Assembly: GCA_023421875.1 (NCBI GenBank)
Contig: JAEZSM010000220.1
Coordinates: 1 to 10,683 of the forward strand
Source: Spirochaetota bacterium
GTDB taxonomy: Bacteria > Spirochaetota > Spirochaetia > Treponematales > Rectinemataceae
Direction of reading: 5' to 3'
DNA length: 10,683 bases
The notes below the pieces were generated by a model. That model saw only the letters and a program-made list of their open reading frames with translations. It was not told the origin of the DNA and ran no database searches. Shown here piece by piece: positions 1 through 6,203 of the stretch; the first letter of the stretch is position 1; each line of letters opens with the position of its first letter. Made by a program: the position numbers and the translations under genes.

Positions 1-493
1 CTACCGTGGAATTGATAATGTCCATGAAACAGGAAAGATCGGGGGCAATATTGAGACCCCCATCACTGAGCACGAAGAGCTTGTGGTAGGTAGGCACTTC
101 GATGACCGCCACATGGCAAGCGAGCCTACCGGCATTTAAGCCCGTCTCCTTATTGAGCACGGTCTTTAAAAGGGGGGCTGTATCGATGATCCCCTTCATT
201 ATGAAGTCGGCCTTGCCGTCCCGCACAAGGCCTACGGCGATGGAAGCCGCCTGGTAGATATCCTTGGCGGGAATCAGTTCTAAGGCTGAGATGTCGAGGC
301 CCCTACCTTCGTTGGCTTTGGCGGCGGCCGCCGCAATTGCGGCAGGGTCGCCCACAAGGATGGGGCGGGCTATTCCTTCGGCGTGGGCTGCTAATGCGGC
401 TTCGAGAACCGAAGGTTCCTGGGCGGCGGCGACGGCCAGCGTGGCGGGGCCTGCGGCGGCCGCCGCCTTAATAATGGCATCGATGGTTTTCAT
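1..493 (-). CDS. ptb: Phosphate butyryltransferase, N-terminal part (cut by window edge)
   Basis: My translation of the minus strand from the ATG at 493-491 stays open to position 1, giving about 164 residues of a family usually near 300, so the C-terminal half lies outside the window. The frame contains the stretch MKGIIDTAPLLKTVLNKE, then GRLACHVAVIEVP and NIAPDL, which match the phosphate acetyl/butyryltransferase fold as found in Ptb. The enzyme exchanges butyryl-CoA (or a branched acyl-CoA) and phosphate for butyryl-phosphate and CoA in the cytoplasm. Its ATG overlaps the TGA of buk as ATGA (490-493), so the two are probably translationally coupled; a GGAG inside the last buk codons could serve as ribosome binding site. 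The N-terminus is unusually alanine-rich, with two runs of five alanines (one near residues 10-14), encoded by repeated GC-rich tracts. A phosphate acetyltransferase is the alternative, but the buk neighbour argues for Ptb. Confidence 0.9.
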   Translation of the reverse strand, partial: MKTIDAIIKAAAAAGPATLAVAAAQEPSVLEAALAAHAEGIARPILVGDPAAIAAAAAKANEGRGLDISALELIPAKDIYQAASIAVGLVRDGKADFIMKGIIDTAPLLKTVLNKETGLNAGRLACHVAVIEVPTYHKLFVLSDGGLNIAPDLSCFMDIINSTV

Positions 494-1563
494 GGAAGAT
501 ACTCCATGGGCTTGAGGTTTCCCGACAGAGCTCCAAAACCCGCCTGGGCCAAGGCTTCGAGCTCGCCCTCCCCCGGGTAGACAACAATAGGCGCAATAAA
601 GGAACATCGTTTGCTAATGCCTTCGACAATGCTTTTACCGTAGGCGATGCCTCCGGTGAGAATTACTGCATCCACGGCCCCCGAAGCCGCGGCTGCCAAG
701 GCGCCGATAGCCTTGCTCACCTGATAGATAAAGGCATCGAAATAAAGTATCGCTTCCGAATCTCCTTCATTGCGTCGCTTTTCAACGTCCCGCATGTCAT
801 TGGTGCCTAAAAAGCTCACCATACCGCCGGCGCCGGCGATAAGGCGCGCTATCTGCTTTTCGCTGTACTGGCCGGAAAAGCACAGTTTGACTAAGGCTCC
901 CGCAGGGAGGGTTCCTGAGCGTTCGGGGCTGAAAGGACCCTCGCCGTTGAGGGCATTGTTCACATCCACGACCCTCCCACCCTGATGGAGCCCCACAGAG
1001 ACTCCGCCGCCGAGATGGGCGATTATCAGCGAAAGCCCATCGTAGGGCTTGCCCTGCTCTGCGGCATAGCGCCGGGCTACGGCCTTTTGGTTCAGCGCGT
1101 GGAATATGGAAATTCTCTCGAAAAGCTTGTTGCCCGACACTCTCGCCAGCTCTGAAAGCTCGTCGACCACCACTGGATCGGCGATAAAGGCCGGTATGCC
1201 TAAGGACTTCGCTATATCATCTGCTATGAGGGCTCCGAGGTTGGAGGCATGCTCCCCATAAGCAGCGCTGGTCAAATCCTTCTTCATGGCCTCGTTGACC
1301 CGGTACACACCCCCTGGAATGGGGTGTAGCAGACCTCCTCGGCCTACCACGGCGGTCAGCCTGGCGGTGTCGAAATCCGCGGCGTGCAGCTCCCGCATGA
1401 TCGCATCCCTGCGAAACTCGTATTGGGAAGCCACGGTCTTAAAAGAAGCGAGCTCCCCGGAGGAATGACTCAAGCTTTTTTCAAAGAGTCTCGATTCGGC
1501 GGAAAAAACCGCCGCCTTGGTCGAGGTGGATCCCGGATTTATAACGAGGACACAAGGATTCAT
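490..1563 (-). CDS. buk: Butyrate kinase (acetokinase family)
   Basis: This 357-residue protein has the length expected of butyrate kinases and transfers phosphate between butyryl-phosphate and ADP, yielding butyrate and ATP; branched-chain acyl phosphates are also possible substrates. Visible ASKHA/acetokinase motifs are NPGSTSTK (residues 9-16, phosphate 1 loop), VGRGG (73-77), HLGGG (183-187), ERSGTLP (214-220) and LTGGIAYG (302-309). The start ATG at 1563-1561 has a strong ribosome binding site, GGAAGGAA, just upstream (1567-1574). It is the first gene of a buk-ptb pair, ending in an ATGA overlap with ptb. In many clostridia the order is ptb-buk, so here it is reversed. A promoter at 1593-1620 reads into it. 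Acetate kinase is less likely because the protein is about 40 residues shorter than that family. Together with Ptb it suggests substrate-level ATP formation from acyl-CoA fermentation or amino-acid breakdown. Confidence 0.95.
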   Translation of the reverse strand: MNPCVLVINPGSTSTKAAVFSAESRLFEKSLSHSSGELASFKTVASQYEFRRDAIMRELHAADFDTARLTAVVGRGGLLHPIPGGVYRVNEAMKKDLTSAAYGEHASNLGALIADDIAKSLGIPAFIADPVVVDELSELARVSGNKLFERISIFHALNQKAVARRYAAEQGKPYDGLSLIIAHLGGGVSVGLHQGGRVVDVNNALNGEGPFSPERSGTLPAGALVKLCFSGQYSEKQIARLIAGAGGMVSFLGTNDMRDVEKRRNEGDSEAILYFDAFIYQVSKAIGALAAAASGAVDAVILTGGIAYGKSIVEGISKRCSFIAPIVVYPGEGELEALAQAGFGALSGNLKPMEYLP

Positions 1564-1592
1564 CGATTCCTTCCTTTTAAGTGTATGGCTTC

Positions 1593-1620
1593 AGTATAGC
1601 ACCTCCTGGATAATTGACAA
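1593..1620 (-). promoter_or_regulatory. Sigma70-type promoter of buk-ptb
   Basis: On the minus strand TTGTCA (1620-1615) is followed after 16 bases by TATACT (1598-1593), preceded by TGC, which makes an extended -10. Transcription would start near 1586, leaving a leader of roughly 23 nt that carries the buk ribosome binding site. Both hexamers match consensus at five of six positions. Not experimentally shown. Confidence 0.6.
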
Positions 1621-1649
1621 GTAGGATTTTAACATTAGATGAAAGAGTA

Positions 1650-1664
1650 TTTCAAAATTTGAAA
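1650..1664. repeat. Short perfect palindrome upstream of the buk promoter
   Basis: TTTCAAA and TTTGAAA form a perfect 7+7 inverted repeat around a single central A. It lies about 30 bases upstream of the buk -35 hexamer and downstream of the terminator of the small COX24-like gene, in a non-coding AT-rich patch within an otherwise GC-rich window. It could be an operator for a dimeric regulator or simply part of an AT-rich UP element; the sequence does not decide. Confidence 0.35.
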
Positions 1665-1677
1665 CAGACTGAAAAGC

Positions 1678-1708
1678 AAAAAAAAAGACCGTCTTCATCG
1701 AGACGGTC
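1678..1708 (-). terminator. Intrinsic terminator of the COX24-like gene
   Basis: GACCGTCT (1687-1694) pairs perfectly with AGACGGTC (1701-1708) around a six-base loop. On the minus strand the hairpin is followed by nine T residues (1686-1678). It begins 25 bases after the stop codon of the small gene at 1733, and separates that gene from buk-ptb. The plus-strand side has only a weak T run, so it acts mainly in the minus direction. Confidence 0.9.
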
Positions 1709-1732
1709 CTTTCCACGGGAAAACAGCGGGGC

Positions 1733-1828
1733 TTACGAGGCTCTGGTCTTGTGCCGGTTGAGTCTTCTCTTCTTCTTTCTCTTGTGCGTCGCTATTTTCT
1801 TGAGCTTTCGTTTTCTACCACAGGGCAC
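1733..1828 (-). CDS. COX24/AURKAIP1 (mS38)-like 31-residue ribosomal-type protein
   Basis: Reading the minus strand, GTG at 1828-1826 opens a 31-codon frame ending in TAA (1735-1733). The product begins MPCGRKRKLKKIATHKRKKK and ends RRLNRHKTRAS. It matches from memory the short bacterial AURKAIP1/COX24-domain proteins, which have the form MPSGKKRKRHKIATHKRKKRLRKNRHKKK, known in Bacteroidota and spirochaetes. The family is related to mitochondrial small-subunit protein mS38 and resembles the small ribosomal protein bS22 of mycobacteria, so a place in the 30S subunit contacting rRNA is likely (inference). The start is set by AAGGAGAA (1841-1834), with seven bases between GGAG and GTG. Over half the residues are Lys, Arg or His. 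It has its own promoter (1890-1918) and terminator (1678-1708), which argues strongly that it is a real, independently expressed gene. The third residue is Cys where Ser is usual. Confidence 0.85.
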   Translation of the reverse strand: MPCGRKRKLKKIATHKRKKKRRLNRHKTRAS

Positions 1829-1889
1829 GACGATTCTCCTTGATTACGTTTGGTGCGAAATGAGTCTCTTTCACCGCGCAACAGCGGCA

Positions 1890-1918
1890 ATAGTACACGG
1901 ATAGGCAGGGATCGTCAA
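1890..1918 (-). promoter_or_regulatory. Sigma70-type promoter of the COX24-like gene
   Basis: TTGACG (1918-1913), a 17-base spacer and TACTAT (1895-1890) on the minus strand. The start of transcription would be near 1883, giving a leader of about 55 nt ahead of the GTG at 1828. It lies immediately after the stop codon of the upstream P-loop/Asp23 gene, so the small gene need not depend on read-through. Confidence 0.6.
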
Positions 1919-1923
1919 TACAC

Positions 1924-2826
1924 TTACAAGCGCTCTCGCTGGCGGTTTTTTGAGCCCGCCCTGCGAGAAGTAAGCCTGTCGATGACAATATTGACTTCGG
2001 CCACGAGAATGCCGGTGAAACGCTCTATGTTGTCGACGATAAACTCCTGCAATGCGTGGGCGTTGGAAGCCAGCTTGGTGCCAAAGGGGACCTCGAGCAC
2101 TACGGTAATCCTATAGCCCTGGGTATCGTCCCGGATGGCCAGACGCTTGACCTTCACCGCCGGGTCGTACTCATCCACGCAGTGGACCACCATCTGGGAC
2201 AGGGCTGCCTCGGAGATGGCCACCCTTCCTCGTTTTGTATACTCAGGTCGCACCACCGCTTTTTCGTATATCTTGGGCAAGGAAACACCGGTACCAAAAC
2301 TCCGGCGCAGAAATACTCTCACGCTGTCGTAAAAAATCGAAGGGTAATTCCGGCGGATCTCCAGGGCGGGAACAGGGATGACATGTTTGCCCTCCACCTG
2401 CCTGGACTGCATCGCCTTCTCTATCTCGGCCTTTGTGGCGATATCTTCAATTTTTATGGTTTTATTGGGCTGGGGAATCTGCAGGCGTTCGCAGATACGC
2501 TGAACCATTTTTTCGCTGGTTCCGATTACCAGAATCTTCCTGAAGCGTTCATGCTGAAGCGCTCGTGCCACCTCGTCCCGGTGAGCCTTGTCGTGAAAAA
2601 GGGCGGTCTTGACCGCGCCGAGATAGAGAGCTTCCTTTTTTGCCGATTTTCCGGCGATGAGCTGGTCGCCACGGATCAGCAAGCCATCGTCAATGATCAT
2701 CTCGATCCCGTACTTCTGGGCTACAAGCTTAGCCCTGAAGCTCTTCCCTGTTCCGGTAGAACCGACGAGAGCGTATACTCTGACTCCCCGGAAAAACCAG
2801 AAGAGAATCTTGAAAAATCGCAGCAT
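1924..2826 (-). CDS. P-loop NTPase with C-terminal Asp23/Gls24 domain
   Basis: A 300-residue protein in two parts. Residues 17-30 hold a beta strand and a Walker A motif, GSTGTGKS (22-29), followed by a small nucleotide-binding region with IIDDG (44-48) and ILVIGT (98-103). Residues about 202-284 match the Asp23/Gls24 (DUF322) pattern: ISEAALSQMV, VVLEVPFGTKL, then EFIVDNIERFTGILVAEVNIVI. The final 16 residues are basic (RRAGSKNRQRERL at the end). Asp23 proteins in Firmicutes are linked to envelope stress; fused to an NTPase the role is unknown. The N-terminus MLRFFKILFWFFRGV is hydrophobic and aromatic, perhaps a membrane-associating segment. The start ATG (2826-2824) is the first possible one, since an in-frame TAG lies 12 nt upstream, and it has no Shine-Dalgarno sequence. 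A shikimate-kinase-like or AAA-type NTPase is possible; no substrate can be named. Confidence 0.85.
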   Translation of the reverse strand: MLRFFKILFWFFRGVRVYALVGSTGTGKSFRAKLVAQKYGIEMIIDDGLLIRGDQLIAGKSAKKEALYLGAVKTALFHDKAHRDEVARALQHERFRKILVIGTSEKMVQRICERLQIPQPNKTIKIEDIATKAEIEKAMQSRQVEGKHVIPVPALEIRRNYPSIFYDSVRVFLRRSFGTGVSLPKIYEKAVVRPEYTKRGRVAISEAALSQMVVHCVDEYDPAVKVKRLAIRDDTQGYRITVVLEVPFGTKLASNAHALQEFIVDNIERFTGILVAEVNIVIDRLTSRRAGSKNRQRERL

Positions 2827-2837
2827 GAGTAAGGGAC

Positions 2838-2867
2838 ACTATATAGGTACAGCAAGGTCTTCGTAAA
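2838..2867 (-). promoter_or_regulatory. Possible promoter of the P-loop/Asp23 gene
   Basis: On the minus strand TTTACG (2867-2862) precedes TATATA (16-base spacer) or, two bases on, TATAGT (18-base spacer, 2843-2838). Only 11 bases separate TATAGT from the ATG, so the mRNA leader would be about five bases and cannot hold a ribosome binding site, in agreement with the lack of one. The match to -35 consensus is four of six, so this is tentative. Confidence 0.35.
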
Positions 2868-2910
2868 GGGCGGCCCAGTCGATGCATAGATCAGCCCCTG
2901 CCCCTTGTCA

Positions 2911-2930
2911 TATACTTGCCGCTAGAGGAG
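2911..2930 (+). promoter_or_regulatory. Ribosome binding site deciding the phosphohexomutase start, with candidate -10
   Basis: AGAGGAG at 2924-2930 sits six bases before the ATG at 2937, which selects that codon over an in-frame TTG at 2916 and an ATG at 2943. TATACT at 2911-2916 would be a good -10 hexamer with a start near 2923, but I see no convincing -35 at the right distance, so the promoter part is weak. Confidence 0.5.
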
Positions 2931-2936
2931 AAATCC

Positions 2937-4892
2937 ATGTCGATGATCTACCACCCCGGTACTGGATTCAATATCGGCGATCCTGAAATACTTCCAGTCG
3001 ATCCAGCGCGGCTTCCCTCCCCGGCAGAGTTGAAGGCCGAAGCCGAAAGCCTGATACTCTCAGCATCGGGCTGGAGAAAGGTTTTCGCCGATGCAGAGGC
3101 TCCTTACGCCCCCTGGGCTGGCCAGCCCAGTCTCGAGGACTCACTCTCCGAAACCGTTGCGGCACCCAAGCTCTTGCTCGCAGCACTCATGGCCGAGAGC
3201 TTTGCGGATCTCACTCTCCGGCGCGGCGCTGCTGGTAAGCAATCGGCTGTGCTTCTGGGCATCGATTCACGGCCCACGGGGCCGGCCTTGGCAGACGTGT
3301 TTGCCAGGGTACTGCTCGGCCAGGGTATCGAGGTGCGGTACTGTTTTATCGTGGCTGCTCCCGAGATCATGGCATACGCCGGCAAGGCGGCTGCCTTGCC
3401 GCTGGAGCATCCCGAGCGGGCCGAGGGTTTCGCCTACATTTCGGCCAGCCACAATCCGCCGGGCCATAACGGCGTCAAGTTCGGCCTGGGTAGCGGCGGA
3501 GTCCTGAGCGCCCAGGAAATCGCCCCCTTAATTACCCGGCTCAGGGCTTTCATCGCATCCGAAAACTCGGTCCTTCATGCGCTCGCGCTGATCAGGGCGG
3601 CGGACGAAAAAGCCCTAGCCCGCTGTTACGAGCGCTGCGGTGAATGGAAACGCCGCAGTCTGTCAGCCTATACCCTCTTCAGCCATGAGGTGATCACCGG
3701 CAAGGAGGATTTGAACGAGCAAGCGTCCATATTAGAAGGATTGGCAGAGAGCTGCCGGCAACGACCGCTAGGCCTAGTCGCCGAGTTGAACGGCTCGGCC
3801 CGCTCAGTTTCCATCGATAGGGATTTTTTCCAGGGGCTTTTCGTGCGGAGCGAGTTCCATAACGACAGCCCCAGGCAATTTACCCACCGTATTGTCCCGG
3901 AGGGCATAAGCCTCGATGGCTGCATGGAACTACTCCAGAAAGCCAGAGAAATAGATGCCAGTTACCAGCTCGGGTATGTCCCTGACTGCGACGGCGACCG
4001 GGGCAATCTCGTTTTCTACGATAAAACCGTGGACAAAGCCAGAATTCTCGAAGCCCAGGAAGTTTTTTCTCTCTCCTGCCTGGCCGAACTTGCAGGACTA
4101 GTCAACCCCTCGCAGAACGCCCCGGTCGCCGTCGTTGTCAACGACGCCACCAGCGCCAGGATCGAGCGGATCGCAGGGTATTTTGGCGCCAGGGTTTTCA
4201 GGGCCGAGACCGGCGAAGCCAATGTGGTCAACCTGGCCGAAAAGCTCCGTTCCGAAGGCTGGATTGTCCGCATCTTGGGTGAAGGCTCCAATGGAGGCAC
4301 TATTACTCATCCATCCAAGGTCCGTGATCCCCTATCGACCCTAGGTGCCATGATCCGTCTGCTGCGGGGTCAAGACAGGAAAGGAAGCCCCGGACTTTTC
4401 CGGCGTTGGCTCGAAGCTTCGGGACAGGGCTCGGCGTACAGAGAAGACTTCGACCTGGCAGATGTTATAGCCACCCTCCCGGCCTGGATCAGCACCAGCG
4501 TTTTTGAGTCCCGGGCGGCCTTGAGCGTGCGGAGCGCTGATAAAGCGGCGCTCAAGGCCCGCTATGCCAGAATATTCAAGGCACAGTGGTCGCTCCGGAA
4601 AAACGAACTGCTCGAGCGCTACGGCATCCGGGCATGGAAAGCCATGGCAACCATCGGAAGCCGGGAATTCGAAGTGGGCGAAGACTTCGCGGCCTCAGCC
4701 TCAGGCGGACTCAGGATTCTCTTCCTCGACTCCCGCTCTGAGCCCAAGGCCTTCCTGTGGATGAGAGCTTCGGGCACCGAACCTGTGTTCCGCATCATGG
4801 CCGATATCGAAGCAGGCTCGCCCGAGGACGAGGAGTACTTCCTCTCCTGGCACAGGCAGATGGTGCGGTCGGCCGATGCCTCGGCTGTCTAG
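2937..4892 (+). CDS. Alpha-D-phosphohexomutase (phosphoglucomutase/phosphomannomutase family)
   Basis: A 651-residue cytoplasmic enzyme that moves phosphate between C1 and C6 of a hexose, feeding glycolysis, glycogen or sugar-nucleotide synthesis. All four family signatures are present in order: the phosphoserine loop ISASHNPPGHNG with catalytic Ser171; the metal loop DCDGDR (350-355) with Asp350, 352 and 354 as Mg ligands; the sugar-recognition loop GEGSNGG (448-454); and the phosphate-binding loop RASGTEP (610-616). It is longer than the roughly 450-residue bacterial ManB/GlmM type and closer to the larger phosphoglucomutase group. Deviations are Cys351 where Pro is usual and the GEGSNGG loop, which recalls GEGNGG-type loops of some archaeal enzymes. 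Which sugar it prefers cannot be read from the sequence. The start is fixed by AGAGGAG six bases before ATG 2937. It is transcribed away from the P-loop/Asp23 gene; its last codons and stop form half of a large hairpin. Confidence 0.9.
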   Translation: MSMIYHPGTGFNIGDPEILPVDPARLPSPAELKAEAESLILSASGWRKVFADAEAPYAPWAGQPSLEDSLSETVAAPKLLLAALMAESFADLTLRRGAAGKQSAVLLGIDSRPTGPALADVFARVLLGQGIEVRYCFIVAAPEIMAYAGKAAALPLEHPERAEGFAYISASHNPPGHNGVKFGLGSGGVLSAQEIAPLITRLRAFIASENSVLHALALIRAADEKALARCYERCGEWKRRSLSAYTLFSHEVITGKEDLNEQASILEGLAESCRQRPLGLVAELNGSARSVSIDRDFFQGLFVRSEFHNDSPRQFTHRIVPEGISLDGCMELLQKAREIDASYQLGYVPDCDGDRGNLVFYDKTVDKARILEAQEVFSLSCLAELAGLVNPSQNAPVAVVVNDATSARIERIAGYFGARVFRAETGEANVVNLAEKLRSEGWIVRILGEGSNGGTITHPSKVRDPLSTLGAMIRLLRGQDRKGSPGLFRRWLEASGQGSAYREDFDLADVIATLPAWISTSVFESRAALSVRSADKAALKARYARIFKAQWSLRKNELLERYGIRAWKAMATIGSREFEVGEDFAASASGGLRILFLDSRSEPKAFLWMRASGTEPVFRIMADIEAGSPEDEEYFLSWHRQMVRSADASAV

Positions 4893-4914
4893 AAAGACAG
4901 CCGAGGCATCGGCC
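4871..4914 (+). repeat. Perfect 20-bp inverted repeat with four-base loop across the phosphohexomutase stop codon
   Basis: Positions 4871-4890 are the exact reverse complement of 4895-4914, separated only by AGAA (4891-4894). The left arm encodes the last residues of the phosphohexomutase and the first base of the TAG stop (4890-4892). The RNA would form a very stable GC-rich hairpin. There is no T tract directly after it on either strand, so it is not a classic intrinsic terminator; it may instead terminate with a factor, protect the mRNA 3' end, or slow ribosomes at the stop. Confidence 0.8.
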
Positions 4915-4930
4915 TCCACCTGCACGGTGC

Positions 4931-4959
4931 TTGTTCAAAAAATGCCCATCGTGTAGGAT
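4931..4959 (+). promoter_or_regulatory. Candidate promoter of the PUR-domain gene
   Basis: TTGTTC (4931-4936), a 17-base spacer that includes an A6 run, and TAGGAT (4954-4959) lie after the large hairpin and before the gene. Transcription would start near 4966, giving a leader of about 19 nt with AAGGAG at 4974-4979. Matches to consensus are only moderate (three and four of six). Confidence 0.4.
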
Positions 4960-4984
4960 TGCGCTGAGACACTAAGGAGTCAGG

Positions 4985-5554
4985 ATGGGTATTCGCGGAG
5001 AGCTTTTTTCCACTCGTTTCGCCTGCGATGGCAGGACATATTTTTTCAATGTCAAGCAGAACAGAAACGGCGACGTATTCTTGAGCATCGTGGAAAGCAA
5101 GCCTTCCGAAGGCGAAAGCTTCGACCGCCGCTCCATCGTCGTGTTCGGCGAGCACATGGAGGGCTTTCTCAAATCCTTTCAGTCAGCCTTGAAATACATC
5201 GATAAGACAGGAATAAAGCTCAGTCCCGAATCCCCGGTACCGGACAGATTCGAGGAACGCCCCCGGCGCGAAACTTCCCGGGACTACAGAGAGGCTTCGC
5301 CGCGGGATCGGGGCAAGGATGCCCCCCGGTTCGAACGATCCTCCGGGTATGGAGAAGCCTCGGCTCCCAAGGAAGGCCAGACCAAGCGCATTGTGGTACG
5401 CTCCGCCTCCGGAAAGCCCAGGAGGGAATCTTCAGACCGAGCGGGAACCCAGACTCGCCGGAGCGAAGCAGCTCCGCGCTACGACCAGGCCGAGCCCAAG
5501 CCGCTCAAGCGCATTGTCGTCAAACGGGCAAAAAAGGCCGATTCCGCCGACTGA
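4985..5554 (+). CDS. PUR-domain nucleic-acid-binding protein (DUF3276, BpuR-like) with Arg-rich tail
   Basis: The first 74 residues of this 189-residue protein fit the PUR-alpha-like DUF3276 family: MGIRGELFSTRF, GRTYFFNVKQNRNGDVFLSIVESK, then VVFGEHMEGFLKSF. The best-known spirochaetal member is BpuR of Borrelia burgdorferi, a small protein that binds DNA and RNA and affects expression; a similar role here is inference. Residues 75-189 are low-complexity, rich in Arg, Glu, Pro and Ser, and probably disordered. They contain a twice-repeated basic motif, KRIVVRS (134-140) and KRIVVKR (175-181). Borrelia BpuR is about one domain long, so the tail is an addition. The start is set by AAGGAG five bases before the ATG. 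The gene converges on rnhB, leaving 33 bases and no clear terminator between them. Confidence 0.85.
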   Translation: MGIRGELFSTRFACDGRTYFFNVKQNRNGDVFLSIVESKPSEGESFDRRSIVVFGEHMEGFLKSFQSALKYIDKTGIKLSPESPVPDRFEERPRRETSRDYREASPRDRGKDAPRFERSSGYGEASAPKEGQTKRIVVRSASGKPRRESSDRAGTQTRRSEAAPRYDQAEPKPLKRIVVKRAKKADSAD

Positions 5555-5587
5555 TAATACAGCGTTTTTCCTTATCTGCCCCACATC

Positions 5588-6187
5588 TCAGGAAACCGTA
5601 AAACCCGGTCTCTCCCAAAGCGAAGACCCGTATTTTTTTATTGCCTCCCGATGCTCCCGGGTGGGATACGCCTTGTGGCGGCAGAACCCGTATTCCGGCT
5701 GCACCGCATCCAGACGAAGCATCATGCTGTCCCTGGCCACCTTGGCAAGAATCGAAGCCGCCATGATCGATGGATGGAGGGCATCGCCCCCTACGAGCGC
5801 CACGCAAGGACGCCCTAAATCGGGAGCCCGGTTTCCGTCTGCCAAAACAGTCTCGGGTACAAGGCTGAGCGCCCTATAGGCTCGTTTCATGGCAAGAAGA
5901 CTCGCATTCAGAATATTCAGATCCCCAATCTCCTCCCAGCTGGCCCAGGCCACAGACCAGTCCAGGGCTTTTTCGGTGATGATCAGGTAGGCTTTTTCCC
6001 GTTTCGACTGGCTTAAGGCTTTGGAATCATTCAAGACTTCCAAGGGAAAATTCTCGGGAAGAATCACCGCAGCAGCGCAGACAGGTCCTGCCAGCGGCCC
6101 CCTCCCGGCTTCGTCGATGCCGCAGATCGAAGCCAGGGAAAGTGCCGAGAGCGCCTGGATATTTTCTTTCCACAATACCGAATTCAT
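5588..6187 (-). CDS. rnhB: Ribonuclease HII
   Basis: A 199-residue enzyme that cuts RNA in RNA-DNA hybrids and removes single ribonucleotides from DNA, acting in the cytoplasm. Family motifs are clear: GIDEAGRGPLAGPV (from residue 23, catalytic Asp25 and Glu26), LNDSKAL (52-58), ADGN (116-119, Asp117), GGD (133-135) and SIMAASILAKVARD (140-153). The length is typical and all acidic active-site positions appear to be kept. The ATG at 6187-6185 has GGAG five bases upstream. It is the last gene of the four-gene minus-strand run, 16 nt after the GH3 gene, and has no obvious terminator before the converging PUR-domain gene. Confidence 0.96.
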   Translation of the reverse strand: MNSVLWKENIQALSALSLASICGIDEAGRGPLAGPVCAAAVILPENFPLEVLNDSKALSQSKREKAYLIITEKALDWSVAWASWEEIGDLNILNASLLAMKRAYRALSLVPETVLADGNRAPDLGRPCVALVGGDALHPSIMAASILAKVARDSMMLRLDAVQPEYGFCRHKAYPTREHREAIKKYGSSLWERPGFTVS

Positions 6188-6203
6188 GCCGACTCCGAAA
6201 ATC

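Noticed and set aside
321..467. Two copies of a GCGGCGGCCGCCGC-like tract as a possible repeat element
   Set aside because: Both lie in the ptb reading frame and encode alanine runs, so they are best explained by GC-rich alanine codons.
2056..2832. Plus-strand open frame of 258 codons opposite the P-loop/Asp23 gene
   Set aside because: It mirrors the coding strand of a protein with clear domains, has no recognisable motif and no ribosome binding site; GC-rich codon use leaves long antisense frames open.
2916..2936. TTG at 2916 as start of the phosphohexomutase
   Set aside because: The seven extra codons consist of the ribosome binding site region itself; AGAGGAG six bases before ATG 2937 fixes the start there.
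5530..5590. Terminator between the convergent PUR-domain gene and rnhB
   Set aside because: Short T runs are present on both strands, but I find no stem longer than about three base pairs next to them.
5319..5879. Plus-strand open frame of 186 codons spanning the end of the PUR-domain gene and rnhB
   Set aside because: Out-of-frame with the PUR tail and antisense to rnhB; low-complexity composition and no ribosome binding site.
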